From CAJXZP01 sp963974475 (GTDB lineage Bacteria > Bacteroidota > Bacteroidia > Flavobacteriales_G > Salibacteraceae): 64,000 nucleotides of DNA. Below are positions 15,575-23,689 of the stretch, piece by piece (position 1 is the first letter of the stretch; the number at the start of each line of letters is the position of its first letter). A model generated the notes under the pieces. The model was not told the origin of the DNA. It ran no database searches and saw only the letters and a program-made list of their open reading frames with translations. The DNA lies in assembly GCA_963974475.1 (NCBI GenBank), contig CAXBCR010000002.1:1-64000 (forward strand), read 5' to 3'. A program made the position numbers and the translations under genes.

Positions 15575-16609
15575 ATGAAAAAATCTGGATTGAATAGTAA
15601 TAATGGAGTATATATAATTGCAGAATTATCTGCGAATCATGGTAATAGCCTAGAAGTTGCTTTGCGAACCGTAGAAGCAGCTAAAAGAACAGGCGCCAAT
15701 GCCATTAAGCTTCAGACTTACACGGCAGATTCGATGACCTTAAATATAGATACTCCCGAGTTTATGGCTAATCCAAATGGACCATGGGCAGGACAAAAAT
15801 TATATGATTTGTATTCTGAGGGGGCATTACCCATGGAATGGCATCAGCCAATCTTTACGCATGCAAAAAATCTAGGTTTAGAATGTTTATCCTCACCTTT
15901 TGACCAGGTAGCTGTCGATTTTTTAGAACAATTTAACCCGCCAGCCTATAAAATAGCATCGTTTGAAATTACCGATATTCCGTTAATAAAGCACGCTGCC
16001 AGCAAAGGAAGACCAATGATTATTTCTACGGGGATAGCGGATGCTAATGATATACAATTGGCAATTGATACCTGTAAAAGTGTTGGGAATTCAGATATTA
16101 CGATATTAAAATGCACTTCTTCGTACCCTACAAAGCCAGAGGATGCGGACCTGTTGACAATTGCTGATATTGGAAATAGATTTGACGTTATTCCGGGATT
16201 CTCCGATCATACTCTGGGTATTGAAGCGCCTGTGGTTGCTGTTGCGCTAGGGGCAAGGGTGATTGAAAAACATTTTATTTTAGATAAATCTATCGGTGGT
16301 CCAGATGCCCATTTTTCACTAGATGAAAAAGAATTTACTGAAATGGTAAAAGCTGTGCGGACAGCAGAGAAACTATTGGGATCAGTAAGTTATGAAATGG
16401 ATGAAAAAAAGAGGCAAAGTAGAGAACGTGCTAGGTCTTTATACATTTCTGAAAACGTAAAAGCGGGAGACAAAGTCACCGCAATGAACGTGAAATCTAT
16501 TCGACCAGGATATGGGTTACATCCCAAACATTATTTTGAAATTCAAGGCGCTACTTTTACAAGCGATTATCCGAAAGGAACTCCTTTGAAAATTGAATAT
16601 TTTAAATAA
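15575..16609 (+). CDS. pseI: pseudaminic acid synthase
   Basis: PseI condenses 2,4-diacetamido-2,4,6-trideoxy-L-altrose with phosphoenolpyruvate to pseudaminic acid. The 344-residue protein has the NeuB TIM-barrel (starting IIAELSANHGNSLEVA, with KLQTYTADSMTL, the TGIAD segment, LKCTSSYPTKPEDADL and GFSDHTLG) and a C-terminal SAF/antifreeze-like domain from about residue 285 (ARSLYIS to PGYGLHP). The ANHGNS and KLQTYT motifs are those of PseI rather than sialic acid synthase. It stands alone on the plus strand, and its stop is eight bases from the stop of the converging ATP-grasp gene. Confidence 0.93.
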   Translation: MKKSGLNSNNGVYIIAELSANHGNSLEVALRTVEAAKRTGANAIKLQTYTADSMTLNIDTPEFMANPNGPWAGQKLYDLYSEGALPMEWHQPIFTHAKNLGLECLSSPFDQVAVDFLEQFNPPAYKIASFEITDIPLIKHAASKGRPMIISTGIADANDIQLAIDTCKSVGNSDITILKCTSSYPTKPEDADLLTIADIGNRFDVIPGFSDHTLGIEAPVVAVALGARVIEKHFILDKSIGGPDAHFSLDEKEFTEMVKAVRTAEKLLGSVSYEMDEKKRQSRERARSLYISENVKAGDKVTAMNVKSIRPGYGLHPKHYFEIQGATFTSDYPKGTPLKIEYFK

Positions 16610-16617
16610 AATACGGA

Positions 16618-17883
16618 TTAATTGAAGTAGGATTTAAAATCAACGTTAAATTCACTATAGTTTTTATATTCAATGAGTGATTTTTCATTGATCTTAATTT
16701 GATTGAATACTTCTTCGGAATTTATTACCGCTTCCTTTCTGTTGTTTCCAACGGCTATAATGGCTCCAAACCTGCCAACGGAACTATGTAATTCAGGAAT
16801 GGTAAAAGCTCCTGTAAAGTGGAAGTTTATTAATTTAATATTGTCATTTAGGAGATGTCTGTAATCTGGAACAAAAGGAATTATTTTCGGTCCTCGTTCT
16901 AGATTAGAGGAGGAGATGAATTTAACTGAATTTGAAGCGTAAATTGGTTCGGTAACTATTTCTGTAAACGATTTATAATCTCCTAAACTAGTCCATATTG
17001 TTGTTTTGTTTAGATCTACACCGCTTTGAAGCAATGCTACATCTCGTAAATATCCTCCGGGCACTCGTACTGCTAACTCCATTACGTAGGGAGTTCCTTT
17101 TTCAATAATTAATTCACAAGTTGCAACACCATTTTCAAGTCCAATAGCTTGTACTCCCCGAATGCACATATCTTTAATTTCCTTCTCGATTTTATCTTCG
17201 AGAATAGAAGGTGATATATGCCTAACCGCAATACCGAAGTTTTCTTTTCCTAATGTAATCCTGTCGGAAATTGCTAAAAAGTGAACCTGATTTTTTATTA
17301 CGTGCATCGTAACGTGAACCTCTGGACCTATCACAAATCGGTCGATTAATGCCTCTCCGGTGTATGAGTTTTCAACCGCTAAATTAAATGCATTTTCCAG
17401 TTGGTCTTCTGTATCTACTATGTTAGTACCTCTTTGTCCCGAACTGTCCACTGGTTTGACTACCCATGGGCCATTTTCTTTAGCACAGAATGCCTGACAA
17501 TGAGAAAATTTTGAAGCTATCACAAAAGGAGCTACCCGCACTTGATGAAAGTTTAGGGCTTTTCTCATTTCCGATTTATTGGTTGCTAATAATGCGGTTT
17601 TTTTTGAAAAACTTGGAAGGTGCAATTGATCAGCTACGTAAGCAACCGTAGGGACTGCGGTTTCAGAACAAACGGTTAGAACTCCATCAACATTTTCTTT
17701 TCGAGCTACGTTGGCATTTCCTTCGCCATCTGTGGTGCTAACCTCATAAAACTTATCGGCAAATGGTATTCCAGGAGCATTTGGATTAAAATCGGATACG
17801 ACTACAAAGTGTCCCATTTTTTTTGCTTCAGTAATTACTCCAATTTGTTCTGTGCCTGCACCAATAATTAATATTTTACTCAT
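16618..17883 (-). CDS. ATP-grasp enzyme of the pseudaminic acid locus
   Basis: This 421-residue protein has an N-terminal Rossmann-like preATP-grasp domain (ILIIGAGTEQIGV), the ATP-binding pair WVVKPVDSSGQRG and the C-terminal metal site YVMELAVRVPGGYL, where the usual ENxN-type Asn is replaced by Ala. ATP-grasp enzymes join a carboxylate to an amine or thiol through an acyl phosphate. It is the last gene of the pseB-pseC-pseH-pseG run, five bases after pseG, so it probably acts on the same sugar, for example adding an amino acid or other acyl group to a nitrogen, or on its carboxylate. That role is inferred from position only; a scaffold-independent amino acid ligase is also possible. Confidence 0.75.
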   Translation of the reverse strand: MSKILIIGAGTEQIGVITEAKKMGHFVVVSDFNPNAPGIPFADKFYEVSTTDGEGNANVARKENVDGVLTVCSETAVPTVAYVADQLHLPSFSKKTALLATNKSEMRKALNFHQVRVAPFVIASKFSHCQAFCAKENGPWVVKPVDSSGQRGTNIVDTEDQLENAFNLAVENSYTGEALIDRFVIGPEVHVTMHVIKNQVHFLAISDRITLGKENFGIAVRHISPSILEDKIEKEIKDMCIRGVQAIGLENGVATCELIIEKGTPYVMELAVRVPGGYLRDVALLQSGVDLNKTTIWTSLGDYKSFTEIVTEPIYASNSVKFISSSNLERGPKIIPFVPDYRHLLNDNIKLINFHFTGAFTIPELHSSVGRFGAIIAVGNNRKEAVINSEEVFNQIKINEKSLIEYKNYSEFNVDFKSYFN

Positions 17884-17888
17884 GCTTT

Positions 17889-18923
17889 TTAATTTTTTAC
17901 CAATTTAGAAAAAGTACTTACCATTTTTGTAATCCCATTTGGATTAATTGCATTCTTAAAATCCGTAAGGGCTAAAGTTTTAAAGGGATTAGAATCGAGA
18001 ATATCATCAATAATTATTGCTTGAGATTTCGGAGTTAGTTGTAAGTTATTGAATTCACCGAGGTATTCAATAAATCTTAATGTTTTTAGGTATTTGGAGT
18101 ATTTTATTTCTCTTTCGCTAGAAGCCACAACCAATTGAGGTATTTTGTATAATGCCATTTCCCACATTGTCATTCCAGCTGCCGTAATGGCAATATCGGT
18201 CCTTTCATAAAGTTTAGAAATTTGACTAGTGTTGTAGTGGTATTCAATATTTAGATTGGAGTAATTTGAAATTTTATTTTCAATGCCTTCTTTATGTTTG
18301 TTTAATGGGCCAACAACCACAATTATTTTTTTGAAATTTTTCTGCGATTTGTGAATTACATCTAAAAAATAGGAGGTAAGGTTATGGGAATCCGCATTTC
18401 CGAAAAATAATAGCAGGTTTTCAAAACAATGTATTGTTCTTTCTACAATGGTGTTAGAACGAAAACTTGGACTAAAAATTAAATATTCAGGGCCTAATAA
18501 TTTTATTGTCTCTTTTGGAGAATTATAGGTGTGGGTTTTAGAAATAATATTTGAATTAATGATGATATCCGTTGTGATTCTATGCTGATCGGTGATGGTG
18601 TAACACGCAGTTTTTATGTTTTGAAGATGAAGCTTATTAATTAGATTACCTGAATAAAAATGAAAATTATCCGTATCGAAAAGTATTAGTGATCCGGAGG
18701 GAACAAAATCCTTATATGATTCAAAATCTAATTGTGTTTCAAATGGGATTTCGAATGATTGAAATCCCAATTGTTTAACCTTTTGGATGGACTCACTTGC
18801 CGAATCACTAAATATGAAAGCGACTTGTAATCCTTGCTCAATGCATTCATTTGCGATGGAAATGCATCGATGTAAATGTCCTCCTCCAATTGAACTATTT
18901 GCCTCGGCCTTAAAAAAAATCAT
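17889..18923 (-). CDS. pseG: UDP-2,4-diacetamido-2,4,6-trideoxy-beta-L-altropyranose hydrolase
   Basis: PseG releases UDP from the sugar nucleotide, giving the free altrose derivative used by PseI. The 344-residue GT-B-fold protein starts with the family motif SSIGGGHLHRC, where His16 is expected to be the catalytic base, and has the C-terminal nucleotide-binding motif TAAGMTMWEMALYKIPQLVV. The family's usual G-x-G-H-x-x-R-C reading is kept. It overlaps neither neighbour but is only six bases from pseH and five from the ATP-grasp gene, so one operon is likely. Confidence 0.85.
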   Translation of the reverse strand: MIFFKAEANSSIGGGHLHRCISIANECIEQGLQVAFIFSDSASESIQKVKQLGFQSFEIPFETQLDFESYKDFVPSGSLILFDTDNFHFYSGNLINKLHLQNIKTACYTITDQHRITTDIIINSNIISKTHTYNSPKETIKLLGPEYLIFSPSFRSNTIVERTIHCFENLLLFFGNADSHNLTSYFLDVIHKSQKNFKKIIVVVGPLNKHKEGIENKISNYSNLNIEYHYNTSQISKLYERTDIAITAAGMTMWEMALYKIPQLVVASSEREIKYSKYLKTLRFIEYLGEFNNLQLTPKSQAIIIDDILDSNPFKTLALTDFKNAINPNGITKMVSTFSKLVKN

Positions 18924-18929
18924 TTTTGG

Positions 18930-19415
18930 TTACAAGTGGATTTCGTATAAAAAATAGGGTTCTTCGTTACCAAACCTTTGCCGTGTTTCGGAAGTTGTGG
19001 TTCTTTTAAATCCATTTTTCTCAACTACTTTAATGGATCCAATGTTTTGAAAATTTATCCATGCCTTTATACTATTAATATTTGTTCTTTCAGAAATAAA
19101 AGTAATTGCATTTTTCACAATAAAAGTACCAAACCCTTTGCCTTCATAGTTTTCTCTTACTGAATAACCAATGAATGCATACCCATCGTAGAAATCAATA
19201 TTTAGAGAACCGACACAATGCTTTCCTTCATATAATAGAAATAATTTGCGCGAATTGTCCCGTAATCTTTCTTTATACCAGATGGAGAAATTTTGATAAT
19301 TAGGAGGCTCCTTATATCCAGTCCAAAATAAATTTGTCGGTTCAGAGCGAATTAAATAATAGGTGTCAAAATCCGAGATTTTTGCTTCTTTTAATAGGAG
19401 GTTGGAATTTGACAT
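18930..19415 (-). CDS. pseH: GNAT acetyltransferase of pseudaminic acid synthesis
   Basis: PseH acetylates the 4-amino group of UDP-4-amino-4,6-dideoxy-beta-L-AltNAc with acetyl-CoA. This 161-residue protein has the GNAT core, with VRENYEGKGFGTFIV as the acetyl-CoA pyrophosphate-binding motif and the IKAWINFQNIGSIKVVEKNGFKR strand-helix that typifies RimJ/RimL-like members. Length and position between pseC and pseG fit PseH. A general GNAT acting on another amine cannot be excluded from sequence alone, but no other gene in the cluster could do this step. Confidence 0.82.
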   Translation of the reverse strand: MSNSNLLLKEAKISDFDTYYLIRSEPTNLFWTGYKEPPNYQNFSIWYKERLRDNSRKLFLLYEGKHCVGSLNIDFYDGYAFIGYSVRENYEGKGFGTFIVKNAITFISERTNINSIKAWINFQNIGSIKVVEKNGFKRTTTSETRQRFGNEEPYFLYEIHL

Positions 19416-19421
19416 TTGCTT

Positions 19422-20633
19422 TTAATAATTTAAATAAAACTCGTTAATAGTCTCCATAACGAATTCCTGCTGCTCATTCGTCAAAGTTGGATACATGGGC
19501 AAGCTAATACAATGTTGGTAGTATTTTTCAGCTTGCGGGAAATCACCTGGTTGATAGCCTAATTCTTTGTAATAAGGCATTAAATGTGCTGGAATGTAAT
19601 GTATCTGAGAGAAAATTTGTTTTTCACGAAGATGTAGGTGCAATGCAGCTCTATCCTTTACTTCAATAACATAAAGGTGATAGGCATGACCTTCAACCAC
19701 TCCCGACTGACCCAATATATAATCTTTATCGGTAAAATTCTGTTCATAGGTTGCTGCAATTTCTCTTCTTCTTACTATACCTTCATCTGCTCGTTGTAAT
19801 TGTGAATTAGCCAACGCTGCTTGAATGTCGGTAATACGGTAATTAAATCCTAATTCCTGCATTTCCATATACCAAAGCGGATGGGTTTGAGGATAATTAT
19901 CTGGGATTTTATCCATAAATGCAACAGAAATATTATTTTTCAATAATACTTGGTTATTGGTTATTCCATGAGAACGAAAAAAGTTAAGTTGAGTATATAA
20001 TTCTTCATCGTTGGTGGTTACCATTCCTCCTTCGCCAGCGGCTATATGTTTAACCGGGTGAAATGAAAAGATTGCTAAATTGGCAAAGTTCCCGTTACCA
20101 CAGTTTTGATGTTTACCATGAGAATCTACAAACGAACCGCCAGGAGAATGTGCTGCATCCTCAATAATCCACAAATTATACTCATCTGCAAGTTGACGAA
20201 ATTCCTCCAGGTTTACTGCTCTTCCAGTAAAGTCGACAGGCATAATACCTGCAAATGTTCCTTTAGGTTCTGATTTTAATAGGTTGCGAACTGATTTGAT
20301 ATCTAGTAAATACGTGTCCGGGTCAATATCTGCAAAAACAACTTCGCCACCACAGTATCTTACGGCATTGGCGGTAGCTACAAAAGTTATAGGGGTTGTT
20401 ATTACTTTCTGACCAGGTTTAACTCCCAAAGCCATGGCGCTAATATGTAGCGCTGCTGTCCCGTTAGATACGGCAATGGCATATTTTGCACCAATATACT
20501 TGGCGAAGTTGTCCTCAAATTCCTTAATTCGAGGTCCTTGAGTCAAATAATCGCTTTTCAATGCTTCCGTAACGGCATCTATGTCCGCTTGGGTAATGTT
20601 TTGACGTCCGTATGGAATTCTATCAGCTGACAT
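19422..20633 (-). CDS. pseC: UDP-4-amino-4,6-dideoxy-N-acetyl-beta-L-altrosamine transaminase
   Basis: PseC is a PLP aminotransferase of the DegT/DnrJ/EryC1 family that puts an amino group on C4 of the PseB product. The 403-residue protein has IPYGRQNI at the start, SNGTAALH for PLP phosphate binding, IIEDAAHSPGG with the PLP-contacting Asp, and FSFHPVKHIAAGEGG in which Lys195 should form the Schiff base. Its ATG overlaps the pseB stop by one base (TAATG), indicating translational coupling. Confidence 0.92.
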   Translation of the reverse strand: MSADRIPYGRQNITQADIDAVTEALKSDYLTQGPRIKEFEDNFAKYIGAKYAIAVSNGTAALHISAMALGVKPGQKVITTPITFVATANAVRYCGGEVVFADIDPDTYLLDIKSVRNLLKSEPKGTFAGIMPVDFTGRAVNLEEFRQLADEYNLWIIEDAAHSPGGSFVDSHGKHQNCGNGNFANLAIFSFHPVKHIAAGEGGMVTTNDEELYTQLNFFRSHGITNNQVLLKNNISVAFMDKIPDNYPQTHPLWYMEMQELGFNYRITDIQAALANSQLQRADEGIVRRREIAATYEQNFTDKDYILGQSGVVEGHAYHLYVIEVKDRAALHLHLREKQIFSQIHYIPAHLMPYYKELGYQPGDFPQAEKYYQHCISLPMYPTLTNEQQEFVMETINEFYLNY

Positions 20634-21625
20634 TAAATTTTAGTTTTAATAAGCTCTCGCATTTGCTCAGCATTTACCCATTCGGTATTATCTCCAGAAT
20701 TGTAGCTAAAACCTTGTTCCACCTTTTTAGCATTAAAGTGCTTTTGGTAAGCCGATAAATTGAAAATGGGGTGTTGTGGAAGAATGGTGAAATAGGTACC
20801 TAAATCGTACGTATTGAAAGAATCTGATGCAGTAATCATTTCTTCATGAATTTTTTCGCCAGGTCGGATACCGATTACTTTTTGCTCACAATCAGGCCCG
20901 ATGGCTGTAGCAACATCCGTAATTTTATAAGATGGAATTTTTGGAATAAAAATTTCGCCACCCCAAGCGTATTCCATGGCAAACATGACCATTTTTACGC
21001 CATCCTCTAATGAAATATTAAATCGAGTCATGTTTGGGTCGGTAATTGGCAATACGCCTTCACTTACTTTCTTTTGAAAAAATGGAATTACTGAACCATT
21101 TGACCCCATTACATTTCCATATCTCACGACCGAAAATTTAATTGGGTTTTCGCCTCTAATGTTATTTGCTGCAACAAATAATTTATCGGAGGCTAATTTA
21201 GTTGCTCCGTACAGGTTGATTGGTGCGCAAGCCTTATCCGTAGAAAGCGCAACAACATCCGTTACATTAGTATCCAAACAGGCATTAATTAGGTTTTCCG
21301 CTCCATTAATGTTTGTTTTAATACATTCCATTGGATTGTATTCTGCAATAGGCACATGTTTCATGGCAGCAGCGTGAATTACATAATCAATACCATGCAA
21401 AGCACGTTTTAAACGGTCATAATCCCGGATATCCCCAATAAAATAACGTATTCCATCGTATTTTGATTTAGGAAATTCTTGAGCCATTTCAAATTGTTTT
21501 TGCTCATCTCGTGAAAAGATGACTAAACGCGTAATATTTGGCCATTTGTCTAATATTGTTTTGGTTAAGGCTTTACCTAAAGAACCGGTTCCTCCAGTAA
21601 TTAATATACTTTTTCCGTCTAGCAT
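20633..21625 (-). CDS. pseB: UDP-N-acetylglucosamine 4,6-dehydratase (inverting)
   Basis: PseB starts the pathway by converting UDP-GlcNAc to the 4-keto-6-deoxy-L-altro sugar. The 330-residue short-chain dehydrogenase-like enzyme has the NADP-binding GGTGSLGKALTKTIL at the start, HAAAMKHVPIAE, the STDKA segment with the catalytic Asp-Lys pair, and the YGATK Tyr/Lys. It is the first gene of the run pseB-C-H-G-ATP-grasp. An inverted repeat (CTATTTA/TAAATAG, 21678-21695) lies in the 117-base gap before it and may be a control site. Confidence 0.93.
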   Translation of the reverse strand: MLDGKSILITGGTGSLGKALTKTILDKWPNITRLVIFSRDEQKQFEMAQEFPKSKYDGIRYFIGDIRDYDRLKRALHGIDYVIHAAAMKHVPIAEYNPMECIKTNINGAENLINACLDTNVTDVVALSTDKACAPINLYGATKLASDKLFVAANNIRGENPIKFSVVRYGNVMGSNGSVIPFFQKKVSEGVLPITDPNMTRFNISLEDGVKMVMFAMEYAWGGEIFIPKIPSYKITDVATAIGPDCEQKVIGIRPGEKIHEEMITASDSFNTYDLGTYFTILPQHPIFNLSAYQKHFNAKKVEQGFSYNSGDNTEWVNAEQMRELIKTKI

Positions 21626-21677
21626 AAAATATCTTCTTTCAATTATTCCAACTCCATAAATGGAGCGAGCGAATTTA

Positions 21678-21695
21678 CTATTTATATCTAAATAG
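21678..21695. promoter_or_regulatory. inverted repeat upstream of pseB
   Basis: CTATTTA (21678-21684) and TAAATAG (21689-21695) form a perfect 7-base inverted repeat with a 4-base spacer, about 55-70 bases before the pseB ATG. It could be an operator; no matching regulator was identified. Confidence 0.3.
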
Positions 21696-21742
21696 TAGAA
21701 TTAAAAATCGAAGGGATTCTCAGGAAGGTAAGGGTTACTTAT

Positions 21743-22747
21743 TTAATTAATTACTTGGTACGAATGCCTTTTTTCTTTTTGTAATTTACGGTTTTCTGGT
21801 GACAAGGAAATATTTTCCATTTTTGATAATGGAGATCCAAACAGTGAGTTTGAAAATTGAAGCTGAAGCAATAACCTTTTACCTTTAGTGAGCGACTTTC
21901 CTTTGTGGAATCCACGGGTATCTACTGCAATTATACTCCCTTTAGGTGCTGTTAACTCTACAATATTTTCTGAAGGGTAGGCCTTTTTAATTTCCGAATC
22001 TTCTATTCTTCTATCTATCAAAACTTCTTTTGGAATGTGTTTGTTAGAACCCTTAACGTAACAGTGAGGTCCTGTATTAGTGTCTACATCTGTAAGGTAA
22101 AAGAAAAATTTCATAAATTTAAAACGGTCCATGTCAAAATGGAATTTCTGGGCTGCTCGGTCTTCGGCTGCTTTATTAAACGGAACGCTCCACCACATAG
22201 AAATAATGTCTAAAATTGGTTTTGTTTGTAGGTATTCATTAGCAATACGTAATAAAGATTGGTCAAATGCCAGGTCTTGAATTAGTTGGTTTTTTATTAA
22301 CTCCGTATTTTTAAATTGATAACGAGGTGAAACAATGTTTTTTTCATCAAACAGAACTTTTTCATTAGAATAGGTAATGTATTTCTGGTCAAATTCCAGG
22401 TAACTTACTGGAGTACTTGTGGCAAAATTAGTAAGTTCTTCTATTTGTTTTGGAGATAGCTGCGTTTTGAATACATGGTAGCCGGTATTATTTAGATTTG
22501 AGATTACCTCTTCAACCTCCTTATCGGTTAAATTTTCTAAAACTCCGTTAGGCGGAATCGAATTGTATTTTGGAGTTAAAAGAGATATTATTTTGGATGC
22601 GTAATCATTACTTTTCCCATTGGTTAACACAAAAATATATCGAAAAGCCAAAAAGGATTGCTGTCCATTATTACCTATGATAATAAATCTAATTAGACCT
22701 CCTAAAAATACAATTGGATAAATGATAAGTTTTAAAATTGATTTCAT
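21743..22747 (-). CDS. PhyH-like Fe(II)/2-oxoglutarate dioxygenase
   Basis: This product of 334 residues from the ATG at 22747 (the ATG directly follows the stop of the upstream gene) has a short hydrophobic N-terminus (about residues 7-25) that could anchor it in the membrane, followed by a phytanoyl-CoA dioxygenase-like double-stranded beta-helix. The iron ligands look like His203 and Asp205 (FHFDMD) and His281 (RGFH), with Arg291 for 2-oxoglutarate. The reaction would be hydroxylation or a related oxidation. It belongs to a run of surface-glycan genes, so a sugar, lipid carrier or fatty acyl group may be the substrate; none can be named. Confidence 0.75.
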   Translation of the reverse strand: MKSILKLIIYPIVFLGGLIRFIIIGNNGQQSFLAFRYIFVLTNGKSNDYASKIISLLTPKYNSIPPNGVLENLTDKEVEEVISNLNNTGYHVFKTQLSPKQIEELTNFATSTPVSYLEFDQKYITYSNEKVLFDEKNIVSPRYQFKNTELIKNQLIQDLAFDQSLLRIANEYLQTKPILDIISMWWSVPFNKAAEDRAAQKFHFDMDRFKFMKFFFYLTDVDTNTGPHCYVKGSNKHIPKEVLIDRRIEDSEIKKAYPSENIVELTAPKGSIIAVDTRGFHKGKSLTKGKRLLLQLQFSNSLFGSPLSKMENISLSPENRKLQKEKRHSYQVIN

Positions 22748-22748
22748 A

Positions 22749-23669
22749 TTAGTTGTTACTACCAATGACGGAATTAATGAAAATTGAATCGGACTTGTTG
22801 GTGGAAATATGTATGATGGAATAATTAGCTGCTATTACTTCGTGTAAATTAAACGTGAATTTAAAAGTGCCGTTCAAAATTTCAAACTGCTCAGACTGGT
22901 TAGAAATGGTAATTATCAGGCTGGTGTTTATTTTTGAAAAACCTGAAATCACAAAGGTCTTAAGGCCATTTTGCATATAGATTATTCCATTATCATGGAG
23001 TTTAAAACCATGATTTTCTTGGTTGTTTTTTGCCTTTAAATGGTCAAATCCTTGATAGAAGTATGGGTGGTGTAATTGATTCAGAGCATTTATTTCCGAA
23101 GGAGGTGAAAATTCCAATCTGTTTTTAATTGGTTTAGCCGGATTGCCAACTACCACTTGATATGGGAGAATGTTTTTGGTCACAATTGCTCCAGCGCCAA
23201 TAACGGCACCCCTACCAATAGTAATTCCTTGAGATATAAATACCCCGTTGCCAATCCATACATCCTCGTGTATATGGATGGGTTGATTAATATCTGTGTG
23301 TTTTTTTCTGACAATTTTATCTTGAACCCGAATGAGTAATTCAGGATGTTCAAAGGCAAAATGATTTCCGGAGGACATGTAAATATTGGTAGCTAAAACA
23401 CAATAACGCTCAATGGTTACCTTTCCAAGTATTTTGCAATTGGAGTAGAGTGTAGATGCGTCCTTGATTTGAACTTCGCTGTTTTTTGCGGCAACTAACT
23501 CCGAATATTTTCCAATTCGCACATTTTTTCCAAGGAAAATTTTGCCTGCTTGAGCATTTAAAATTGAGCCTGTACCCAATTGGTATCCTTTTCCAAAATA
23601 TATGTTTTTAGAATTGTGAACTTCAATTTGTTTATATAACCGAAGGAAAATCTGTTGGAGTATATTCAC
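22749..23669 (-). CDS. hexapeptide-repeat acyltransferase
   Basis: This 306-residue protein carries left-handed beta-helix repeats (about residues 28-190) with the xenobiotic acyltransferase pattern: ATNIYMSSGNH, DVWIGNGVFISQGITIGRGAVIGAGAIVTK and PYQVVVGNPAKPIKNR. Such enzymes form trimers and transfer acetyl or other acyl groups from acyl-CoA to sugars. The last 110 residues are an extra beta-rich region that most relatives lack. It sits between the flippase and the dioxygenase, with the dioxygenase ATG right after its stop. O-acetylation of a glycan unit is a reasonable inference. Confidence 0.82.
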   Translation of the reverse strand: MNILQQIFLRLYKQIEVHNSKNIYFGKGYQLGTGSILNAQAGKIFLGKNVRIGKYSELVAAKNSEVQIKDASTLYSNCKILGKVTIERYCVLATNIYMSSGNHFAFEHPELLIRVQDKIVRKKHTDINQPIHIHEDVWIGNGVFISQGITIGRGAVIGAGAIVTKNILPYQVVVGNPAKPIKNRLEFSPPSEINALNQLHHPYFYQGFDHLKAKNNQENHGFKLHDNGIIYMQNGLKTFVISGFSKINTSLIITISNQSEQFEILNGTFKFTFNLHEVIAANYSIIHISTNKSDSIFINSVIGSNN

Positions 23670-23689
23670 TTGATAACTGCTGGTTTAGA

